Of a stretch of 47,647 bases of DNA, positions 41,727 through 47,647 are shown in pieces. A program made the position numbers and the translations under genes. Source of the DNA: Acidobacteria bacterium UBA7540 (GTDB lineage: Bacteria > Acidobacteriota > Terriglobia > UBA7540). The notes beneath the pieces were generated by a model. The model saw only the letters and a list, made by a program, of their open reading frames with translations, was not told the origin of the DNA and made no database searches. The stretch covers positions 1 through 47,647 of the forward strand of contig DLMI01000125.1 of the NCBI GenBank assembly GCA_002478145.1, written 5' to 3'. Each line of letters opens with the position of its first letter. Within the stretch, counting starts at the first letter, position 1.

Positions 41727-42200
41727 ATGGAGACAGCCACGTTTGGCGGGGGGTGCTTCTGGGGAGTCGAGGCAACGTTTCGGCAGGTGCCGGGAGTCGT
41801 CTCAACGTCTGTCGGCTATATGGGCGGAACACTCGACAGCCCAACTTACCAGGATGTCTGCACCGATGAGACCGGACACGCAGAAGTAGTGCGAGTCATC
41901 TATGACCCCTCCAAGACATCCTACGACAACCTCTTGAGGGTCTTTTGGCAGAACCATGATCCGACGACGTTGAACCGCCAAGGCCCCGACGTGGGGACTC
42001 AATACCGATCGGTGATTTTCTATCACACTCCGGAGCAGGAGGCAGCCGCCAGAGCATCTAAGGAAGGTCTGGAGCGCGCCGGAGCATTAGAAAAACCCAT
42101 CGTAACGGAGATCGTTCCCGCTTCTGCCTTCTGGCGAGCAGAGGAATATCACCAGCAATATTTGGAAAAGCGCGGCCTCGCCCAATGCCACATCAAGTAG
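41727..42200 (+). CDS. msrA: Peptide-methionine (S)-S-oxide reductase MsrA
   Basis: The 157-residue protein is MsrA, which repairs methionine-S-sulfoxide in proteins. The catalytic cysteine is in [12 protein letters not shown] (Cys10). [19 protein letters not shown] and [11 protein letters not shown] follow, then [13 protein letters not shown] [23 protein letters not shown] (given here in part) and [11 protein letters not shown] probable resolving cysteine is near the C-terminus in LAQCHIK. The length is the short form without an MsrB fusion. The purine stretch GGAGAGCAGG before the ATG serves as ribosome site. Confidence 0.95.
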   Translation: METATFGGGCFWGVEATFRQVPGVVSTSVGYMGGTLDSPTYQDVCTDETGHAEVVRVIYDPSKTSYDNLLRVFWQNHDPTTLNRQGPDVGTQYRSVIFYHTPEQEAAARASKEGLERAGALEKPIVTEIVPASAFWRAEEYHQQYLEKRGLAQCHIK

Positions 42201-42241
42201 AGGCAGGGCACTGCCTTGTCCCTTGACGGGTCGCGGTCTTT

Positions 42242-42383
42242 GGAATGCGGCCCGCCGTGGCGGGCTGCCGCTTTTCTCTTGCGAGCTTGCTCGCGCTTCA
42301 CCGGTCTGAGTACCGCGCTCCTGTGCAGGGCCAGCAAGCTGTCCCGCGATGCGGGAAAAAGCGGCAGCAAGCTGCCGCACTCC
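42242..42383. repeat. Imperfect inverted repeat between msrA and the DoxX gene
   Basis: The left arm GGAATGCGGCCCGCC... (42242-42275) and right arm AAAAAGCGGCAGCAAGCTGC... (42356-42383) are inverse at their ends (GGAATGCGG / CCGCACTCC and GCTGCCGCTTTT / AAAAGCGGCAGC). Each arm also folds on itself. It is REP-like and lies about 40 bases after the msrA stop. Confidence 0.65.
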
Positions 42384-42411
42384 AGAGCGCTTCGTCACAT
42401 TGGAGGAACAC

Positions 42412-42816
42412 ATGTCAGCGATTCGTACCCTCGAGCCTTATGCGCGCTCCGTGCTCCGCGTGGTTGTGGGATTCACTTTCTCCCTGCACGGAATGCAAAA
42501 ACTGCTCGGCTTCTTTGGCGGCTTGGATGGAAAAGGCGCGACGGTTCCATTCGGCTCCTTTTTTTGGTTTGGCGGCGGCCTGGAACTGATCGGCGGGCTG
42601 CTGATCATCTTGGGGCTCTTCACCTCTCCGGTGGCGTTTATTCTGTGCGGGGAAATGGCCGTGGCCTACTTCAAGGTGCATTTTCCCCACGGGTTCATCC
42701 CCCTTCTTAACCACGGAGAGTTGGCTGTGCTTTACTGCTTCATCTTCCTCTACCTGTGCATTGCCGGGGCCGGGCCCCTCAGCTTGGATTCCCTGATTTG
42801 GAAAAAATCCAGTTAG
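42412..42816 (+). CDS. DoxX family membrane protein
   Basis: The 134-residue protein has four membrane helices. It starts with the DoxX signature VLRVVVGFTFSLHGMQKLLG, followed by FFWFGGGLELIGGLLIILGL. A conserved HFPHGFIPLLNHGELAVLYC segment leads into the last helix. DoxX-like proteins are linked to redox stress and thiosulfate:quinone chemistry, but this one has no assigned reaction. TGGAGGAA stands just before the chosen ATG. The neighbouring msrA and hemerythrin genes are consistent with a redox-stress role (inference). Confidence 0.85.
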   Translation: MSAIRTLEPYARSVLRVVVGFTFSLHGMQKLLGFFGGLDGKGATVPFGSFFWFGGGLELIGGLLIILGLFTSPVAFILCGEMAVAYFKVHFPHGFIPLLNHGELAVLYCFIFLYLCIAGAGPLSLDSLIWKKSS

Positions 42817-42907
42817 GCCGTCTCCGGACTCACACGGTGATTGCCGGGAAGCATTGGTAACTGGTCCGCGCGCGCTGGCTTCCAATCAGCCGGCGAGGGA
42901 CAGGCCA

Positions 42908-42916
42908 TGGTATAAT
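42908..42916 (+). promoter_or_regulatory. Extended -10 promoter element for typA
   Basis: TGGTATAAT is a perfect extended -10 box, with no clear -35. Transcription from near 42923 would give a leader of about 180 bases before the typA TTG; no riboswitch-like fold is obvious in that leader. The rest of the 42817-43105 spacer shows nothing else. Confidence 0.55.
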
Positions 42917-43105
42917 ACTGATTTAGCGCTTGCTGGAAAATCGCGATCGCTTTCTTCAGCAACCTGATAAGGCTGCTGGTTGTGGCCAGTGCGCCTCAAG
43001 AATTCCTTCGGCTTCCACCAACCCATTCCAAACCAAGTCTGGTTGAAGCGGCGTCGAGCGGAAAAGGAACGCGGGCGCACGGGAATGTGAGAGGGGTTTA
43101 GACTC

Positions 43106-44935
43106 TTGACCCAACAGATCCGCAACATCGCCATTATTGCCCACGTTGACCATGGGAAGACCACGCTCGTCGACACCATGCTGCGCCAGAGCGGCATCTT
43201 CCGCCCCAACGAGGCCGTGGTGGAGCGCGTCATGGACTCGAACGATCTCGAGCGCGAGCGCGGCATTACAATTCTTGCCAAGAACACGGCGCTCTTTTTC
43301 CAAGGCATCAAGATCAACATTGTGGATACGCCGGGCCACAGCGACTTCGGGGGCGAAGTTGAGCGGGCGCTCATGATGGTGGATGGGGTGCTTCTTCTGG
43401 TGGACGCGAGCGAGGGCCCACTGCCGCAAACCCGCTATGTTCTCCAGAAAGCTCTCGCGGCCAAGCTGCCTCCAATTGTCGTGCTGAACAAGATTGACCG
43501 GCAGGATGCGCGGCCCGCCGAGGTGCTGAACGAGATCTACGACCTCTTTATCGACCTCGACGCCACGGAGGACCAACTCGAATTTCCGGTCCTTTACACC
43601 AACGCCAAGAAAGGCGTCGCCCACCGTCAAATCGGCGACGGCTCGCAAGACCTTTTGCCACTGTTTGAAACGATTGTGAACTCCATCCCCGCCCCCGCTG
43701 GCGATCCGGAGGCTACCCTGCAGCTTCAGGTGGCAAACCTCGACTACAGCGACTACCTGGGCCGCATCGCCATCGGCCGGGTGTTCAACGGCGCCGTTCA
43801 CTTTGGGGACGAAGTGGCTATCGCCAAGCTCTCGGGGGAATTGGTCCGGACTCGAATCACCAAGCTCTACACCTTTCTTGGCCTGGAACGGGAAGAGGTG
43901 CAGGAAGTGCCCGCCGGCGACATCGTCGCCCTCGCCGGAGTCGAGGGCATCCAGATTGGCGAAACCATCACCGACCCCGAGCAGCCCGCTCCGCGCGAGC
44001 GCATCGTGATCGATGAGCCCACGATCGCCGTCGTCCTCACGGTGAACACCTCGCCGCTCGCAGGCCGCGAAGGCCAGTACGTGACCTCTCGCCACTTGCG
44101 CGAGCGGTTGGAAAAAGAGCTGCTCACCAACGTCTCGATCGCCGTGGACTGGCAGGACTCAACGGACACCTTCCGGGTGCTGGGGCGCGGCGAGCTTCAG
44201 CTTGCCATCCTGATCGAGACCTTGCGCCGCGAGGGCTACGAGCTGGTCGCAGGCAAACCGCAGATCGTGGTCCGCAGGGAGAATGGCAAGCTCCTGGAAC
44301 CCGTCGAGCTCCTTGTGGTGGATTGCCCGGAGTCGTTTACCGGACTGGTGATTGAGACCCTGGGAAGCCGCCGCGGGCAAATGACCAAGATGGTGAATCA
44401 CGGGTCCGGCCGCGTCCGCCTGGAACTCCGCATTCCCTCACGCGGGCTCATTGGATTGCGCAGCCAGTTGCTCACGGAGACGCGCGGCACGGCGCTGCTT
44501 CACTCCCTTTTTGATGGCTGGACGGAATACCAGGGAGAAATGGCCACTCGCCCCACGGGAGTTCTGGTGGCTGACCGTGCCGGCGTCACCACCGCCTATG
44601 CCCTCAACAACCTTCAGTCGCGCGGCGAGCTTTTCTATGGGCCTGGCACGGAGGTCTATGAGGGCATGATCGTGGGTGAGAATTCGCGCGCCGACGATAT
44701 CGACATCAACGTCACCAGAGAAAAGAAGCAAACCAACATGCGCGCCTCGGTGGCCGATGAGGCCATCCGCCTTATTCCTTACCGCCCGCTCAGCCTCGAG
44801 CAAGCTCTCGACTTCATCGCCGACGATGAATACGTCGAGGTCACACCTAAGTCCATCCGGCTGCGGAAGAAAATCCTTGCAGCCAACCGTCGCCCCAAAC
44901 CCTGGGAGAAGAAGCAACTAGCGCCGGCGGTTTAG
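43106..44935 (+). CDS. typA: Ribosome-associated GTPase TypA/BipA
   Basis: The 609-residue translational GTPase binds ribosomes, aids 50S assembly and is needed in stress and cold. The G domain has AHVDHGKTT (P-loop, about 12-20), RGITI (switch I), [13 protein letters not shown] and a TNAKKG-type G5. EF-G-like domain II follows (about 200-290), then domains III and V and the TypA-specific C-terminal domain ([17 protein letters not shown], ending with [18 protein letters not shown]). The start is a TTG with GAGGGG 9 bases upstream; no ATG precedes the conserved [10 protein letters not shown]. It is a single gene. Confidence 0.96.
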   Translation: MTQQIRNIAIIAHVDHGKTTLVDTMLRQSGIFRPNEAVVERVMDSNDLERERGITILAKNTALFFQGIKINIVDTPGHSDFGGEVERALMMVDGVLLLVDASEGPLPQTRYVLQKALAAKLPPIVVLNKIDRQDARPAEVLNEIYDLFIDLDATEDQLEFPVLYTNAKKGVAHRQIGDGSQDLLPLFETIVNSIPAPAGDPEATLQLQVANLDYSDYLGRIAIGRVFNGAVHFGDEVAIAKLSGELVRTRITKLYTFLGLEREEVQEVPAGDIVALAGVEGIQIGETITDPEQPAPRERIVIDEPTIAVVLTVNTSPLAGREGQYVTSRHLRERLEKELLTNVSIAVDWQDSTDTFRVLGRGELQLAILIETLRREGYELVAGKPQIVVRRENGKLLEPVELLVVDCPESFTGLVIETLGSRRGQMTKMVNHGSGRVRLELRIPSRGLIGLRSQLLTETRGTALLHSLFDGWTEYQGEMATRPTGVLVADRAGVTTAYALNNLQSRGELFYGPGTEVYEGMIVGENSRADDIDINVTREKKQTNMRASVADEAIRLIPYRPLSLEQALDFIADDEYVEVTPKSIRLRKKILAANRRPKPWEKKQLAPAV

Positions 44936-45011
44936 CCCGCAGTGCCAGTCTATGACGGACGATCGTCCAAAACCTCGCGCAGGGTGCGGCGCTATAGTAA
45001 TTTTGGATTGA

Positions 45012-45104
45012 CCCATTGAATCATTGATCCATTGATTCAATGAAAGGCCGTATCACTCGTGACTCTGCAAATGATTCAATGAACCAATGAATCAATGAAT
45101 AAAT
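45012..45104. repeat. Pair of octamer arrays in opposite orientation downstream of typA
   Basis: The first array (about 45012-45043) has ATTGAATC, ATTGATCC and ATTGATTC units. The second (about 45069-45104) has AATGATTC, AATGAACC, AATGAATC and AATGAATA units, its near complement. The RNA could fold into a long AU-rich hairpin between typA and the following minus-strand gene. The word family is the one seen at 11720 and 21093. Confidence 0.8.
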
Positions 45105-45143
45105 TTCCTAGTACTGTCGAGTCCCCAACCTCCGCCTACGGGT

Positions 45144-45368
45144 TTACGAGGCCTTGTTGGTCTTACCGCCTGTGTCTGACTCTGCCGCCTCGTAACCCCG
45201 GCAGAAGAGCACAGGAAGGCGGGGGTATTGAGGGTAACCAGGGTCCATAAGGCTCCGGCGGCACAGGTAGAAAACCGAACCTCGATTGGACCGGATGGTC
45301 CGAACGTGCCTGCAACTGGCGCATTGGCCAGCTTCGTTTGAGTCCTGGGAAGGGTGTTCCGTCGTCAA
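45144..45368 (-). CDS. Small conserved cysteine-motif protein
   Basis: The 74-residue protein has CASCRHVRTIRSNRGSVFYL near residues 16-35, a further cysteine at LCRRS and the ending YPRLPVLFCRGYE. The four cysteines (CxxC, then two single) suggest a small zinc-binding fold. Similar short proteins with a 'C..C.H...RGS.FYLC' core and 'RLPVL.C.GYE' tail occur in many bacteria as hypotheticals. A TTG start is chosen, with GAGG 7 bases upstream. It is divergent from the HEAT-repeat gene. The function is unknown. Confidence 0.7.
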   Translation of the reverse strand: MTTEHPSQDSNEAGQCASCRHVRTIRSNRGSVFYLCRRSLMDPGYPQYPRLPVLFCRGYEAAESDTGGKTNKAS

Positions 45369-45441
45369 CAGTCGCCTCGAGTTACCATCTGCCTGAGTAA
45401 CGGTAGGATAGCACGAACCCCAGGCAGGGAGTTCGACGCAA

Positions 45442-46413
45442 ATGCCGAAGGGGTGGACTGGCCCGAAGACCTTGCGCTACTCTGTGAGACTGAGTCAAAT
45501 CGTGTCCTTTGAATTCCCATCCCGCGAAGGTCGTTCCTTTCAGGAGGGCCAGGCGCCGCGCCGGGTGGCTGGGGCGGGCGGGCTTGGTTCACCGCGCAGC
45601 ACGCTCATTTTCATTGTCCCGATTCTAGTGGTCCTCATTACGTTTCTTTTCTGGTACCAGACGTGGTTTGGGAGGCCACTGAGCGAGCGGGAGATGAGCC
45701 AGTATCTATCGGACACCTCAGTACCTCACAAAACCCAGCACGCGCTGGTGCAGCTTTCGGACCGGATGGCGCGCGGCGATGGGAGGGCGCGGCGCTGGTA
45801 TCCCGAGATCATCGCCTTGGCGCAGAATAAGGAGCCGCAGTTGCGGTCCATGGCTGCTTGGGTGATGGGCCAGGACAACCATTCGGAGGAATTTCACCAA
45901 ACACTACATAGGCTTGTTGACGACCCTGCGCCGCTGGTGCGGTGGAATGCGGCGCTGGCGCTGGCGCGCTTCGACGATGCGGCGGGAGAGCCGCAGTTGC
46001 GGGAAATGCTGCAACCCTTTACACTGGCTGCCCCACAGGCTGGGACACTCAAATTCTGCCTCAAAGAACAGGACGCGGTTCAAAGCGGGGGCATCGTGGC
46101 GCGCATCAGTTCCGCGGGCGGCGCGAACTCCGTGAACGTTGTCTCACCCATGGCCGGAAAAGTTGCGCGGCTGGCAGCAAAAGAGGGTGGGCAAATCGGC
46201 GCCCGCGAGGCGATTGCCGTCATTGAGCCCGGGGAAGCACAAGTGTTTGAAGCCTTGCGAGCCCTCGTGTTGATTGGCCAGCCTGAAACCTTGGCCGATG
46301 TGGAGCGTTTCGCCGCCGGCGTGCCGGGAATGTCCGAGCGCGTCCGGCAGCAGGCGCTCCTGACCGCGCAGGCTAGCCGCCAGAAGGTTAGGCAAAAAAG
46401 GAAGGCAGAGTAG
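45442..46413 (+). CDS. Membrane-anchored HEAT-repeat protein with barrel-sandwich insertion
   Basis: The 323-residue protein has one membrane helix (about 54-70, LIFIVPILVVLITFLFWY). HEAT-like helices follow at about 90-190 (LRSMAAWVMGQDNHSEEF, LVRWNAALALARFDD). Then comes a segment of two matching halves, APQAGTLKFCLKEQDAVQSG and SPMAGKVARLAAKEGGQIGA (about 193-268), which reads like a biotinyl/lipoyl-type barrel-sandwich hybrid domain. It lacks the modifiable lysine motif (MKM). A last helical pair and basic tail follow. It may span the periplasm or cytoplasm as a scaffold; I know of no characterised relative. The start codon is tentative, since the first 45 residues look unstructured. Confidence 0.75.
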   Translation: MPKGWTGPKTLRYSVRLSQIVSFEFPSREGRSFQEGQAPRRVAGAGGLGSPRSTLIFIVPILVVLITFLFWYQTWFGRPLSEREMSQYLSDTSVPHKTQHALVQLSDRMARGDGRARRWYPEIIALAQNKEPQLRSMAAWVMGQDNHSEEFHQTLHRLVDDPAPLVRWNAALALARFDDAAGEPQLREMLQPFTLAAPQAGTLKFCLKEQDAVQSGGIVARISSAGGANSVNVVSPMAGKVARLAAKEGGQIGAREAIAVIEPGEAQVFEALRALVLIGQPETLADVERFAAGVPGMSERVRQQALLTAQASRQKVRQKRKAE

Positions 46414-46418
46414 AGAGG

Positions 46419-46784
46419 CTAAAACTTGAACTTCGTCCCCAACCGGGCTTCCACTTCTTCCGTGGGCACCATCTCGATGGCGTCCCATGGGCAGCCATCC
46501 AGAAAACATCCGTCGGGGCCTTTGCTGGTACACTTCTTGCAGCCGATACAGAGTTGAGGATCAACCTCGATGCGACCGAAGGGAGGGTTCTCCTCGTCAA
46601 CCACCCAATACATGCAATCCAGAACCGGGCAGTAAGGAACGCAGGCCGGGGAACCGGCGCAACCGGTGCAACACTCGGTGATAACGGCTATTTCCTTGGG
46701 CTTTTTCTTGCGCGGGGTGTCAATGCCTTCGGACTTCGGCTCGAGCTTGACAACTTCGCCGAGCGGAATGTAAAACTGCGCCAC
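46419..46784 (-). CDS. Ferredoxin-like 4Fe-4S protein
   Basis: The 121-residue protein has two cysteine clusters. The first is CCTGCAGSPACVPYCPVLDC at residues 38-57. The second is LCIGCKKCTSKGPDGCFLDG at about 79-98, with CPW directly after. Together they could hold two iron-sulfur clusters, though spacing departs from the plain 2x[4Fe-4S] ferredoxin, with a long insertion (MYWVVDEENPPFGRIEVDP) between. It is probably an electron carrier in the cytoplasm with an unknown partner. The GTG start has AAGGAGAG 6-7 bases upstream. It converges on the HEAT-repeat gene with 5 bases between stops. Confidence 0.82.
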   Translation of the reverse strand: MAQFYIPLGEVVKLEPKSEGIDTPRKKKPKEIAVITECCTGCAGSPACVPYCPVLDCMYWVVDEENPPFGRIEVDPQLCIGCKKCTSKGPDGCFLDGCPWDAIEMVPTEEVEARLGTKFKF

Positions 46785-46903
46785 CGTGTCTCTCCTTCAC
46801 CACCCATCCTACATATTGTCCCAAATTCGACGCGGCCTCGTCAACGATGAAGCCCGTGGGCGAGGACGGGAATGCACCTGCCAGTCTGCGAAGCAAAGAA
46901 CTC

Positions 46904-47365
46904 TCAGATCGGAGTCTTGCGTTTCGGCAGCATTTCGATTGCTTTCTCGGTGCGCCGCCCGCGCGTTTCTTCCTTCTTTGCCTCCGTGATCCACTTCACA
47001 TACTCTTTCTTATGGCTGAAGGAGAGCAGGTCGAAAGCGGTTTTCGCTTCTCCATTTCTCGCCAGCGCCGTCTTGAAGTCTGATGGCACGACTACCACCC
47101 GGGGTTCGGAATCCGGTTCCATGGTGACCCTAACCGTGTCGTCGGCTTCGATGCCGGCTGCGTCCCTGACCGATTTGTTGACCACCATGTAATGCTTGCC
47201 GTCGCCCATCGGAAACACGGAACTGCGGTAGGGAATCCCGTTGATGGCGCCTTTGACGGGAACGCGCGCCTTGCTCCCAAAGACTTCCTGAACACTGAAA
47301 GGAACCGTGAAACGCGCGGCCCCGCCGGATCTTTCAAGCTTGATCCTGAACTCCTTTCGAGTCAT
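46904..47365 (-). CDS. DUF1905 / YdeI-OmpD-associated family protein
   Basis: The 153-residue protein joins an N-terminal DUF1905 beta-barrel (FRIKLERSGGAARFTVPF, then GAINGIPYRSSVFPMGDGKH) to a C-terminal YdeI/OmpD-associated helical region (SFSHKKEYVKWITEAKKEET, RRTEKAIEML). Relatives are linked to bacteriocin protection in annotation, but no mechanism is established. The ATG has AGGAGG 7 bases upstream. It is located 119 bases upstream of the ferredoxin gene on the same strand. Confidence 0.85.
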   Translation of the reverse strand: MTRKEFRIKLERSGGAARFTVPFSVQEVFGSKARVPVKGAINGIPYRSSVFPMGDGKHYMVVNKSVRDAAGIEADDTVRVTMEPDSEPRVVVVPSDFKTALARNGEAKTAFDLLSFSHKKEYVKWITEAKKEETRGRRTEKAIEMLPKRKTPI

Positions 47366-47605
47366 TCACATCCTCCTGCTGCGCGATGCCTTACCAGTTC
47401 TTGGTCTCGAATTCGGCGAACAGACCACTTCCTAAATCATAGCGCACTGCCGTAATTTGTGAAGCAAGCTCTCGATGCGTCCGATGTGAACAGTACTGTT
47501 ATTACGCCGCAGGGTTCAGAATTACCCTCGGGCATATCCCGTTTACCGCATTCCTGTCCCGAAGTCTGGTTCGAGGACCCCAACGCTGTCTCGGAGGAAC
47601 CGAGA

Positions 47606-47647
47606 TTGAACGCCATTTGTCCGATTTGCCGACATAACCGGCCAATC
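47606..47647 (+). CDS. Start of a cysteine-motif (zinc-finger-like) protein, cut by the window edge
   Basis: A TTG with GGAGGA 7 bases upstream opens a frame reading NAICPICRHNRPI to the last base of the window. CPIC is a typical zinc-knuckle pair near an N-terminus. Only 14 codons are present, so the call rests on the ribosome site and the CxxC. The 240 bases before it hold nothing else I can name. Confidence 0.4.
   Translation, partial: MNAICPICRHNRPI

Noticed and set aside
42956..44095. 379-codon open frame on the minus strand opposite typA
   Set aside because: It is the complement of the conserved TypA G domain and has no recognisable motif.

Overview
The window reads as chromosomal DNA (GC near 58-60% by eye) of an aerobic heterotroph, most likely a member of the Acidobacteriota. 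The evidence is an alternative complex III (ACIII) operon fused head-to-tail to an A2-type caa3 oxidase operon, Tat-exported DUF1080 and enolase-superfamily proteins, and intergenic palindromic and short-period repeats of a kind I associate with that phylum. The phylum is an inference; no rRNA gene is present. I see no tRNA, CRISPR array, prophage or intact insertion sequence.

Layout. 0.1-1.8 kb: ribokinase and a tandem ACT-domain protein. 1.9-7.8 kb (minus): a beta-oxidation operon (two-domain hydroxyacyl-CoA dehydrogenase/enoyl-CoA hydratase, thiolase, acyl-CoA dehydrogenase) interrupted by a four-helix-bundle gene lying between inverted heptamer arrays. 7.9-9.9 kb: KDG kinase, KDPG aldolase and a small zinc-ribbon membrane protein, the lower Entner-Doudoroff/uronate route. 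10-14.5 kb: glycerol-3-phosphate dehydrogenase, convergent with an SDR reductase and an exported TPR protein. 14.9-15.7 kb: surE. 15.7-28.5 kb: one long respiratory operon, actA-B-C-D-E-F, a small membrane protein, SCO copper chaperone, then oxidase subunits II, I, III and IV. A well-formed -35/-10 promoter precedes actA. Electrons from quinol would pass through ACIII haems to the haem-bearing CoxB tail and on to oxygen.

28.5-34.7 kb is an accessory stretch: nested palindromic repeats, a repeat-built membrane protein, a possible transposase remnant, a YgiT/DUF4258 toxin-antitoxin-like pair, two tandem DUF488 genes, a MITE-like element and a four-copy direct repeat. 34.7-42.8 kb holds mostly single genes: VOC protein, DUF1080-PHP fusion, HAD phosphatase, cyclic phosphodiesterase-like protein, Phd-PIN toxin-antitoxin pair, Tat-exported mandelate racemase-like enzyme, hemerythrin, MsrA and DoxX. 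43-47.6 kb: typA, a small cysteine protein, a HEAT/barrel-sandwich membrane protein, a ferredoxin, a DUF1905/YdeI protein and the first 14 codons of a cysteine-motif protein.

The most unusual theme is that many spacers inside operons consist of 7- or 8-bp-period repeat arrays or concentric inverted repeats. In several cases these supply start codons, stop codons or protein tails to the neighbouring genes.
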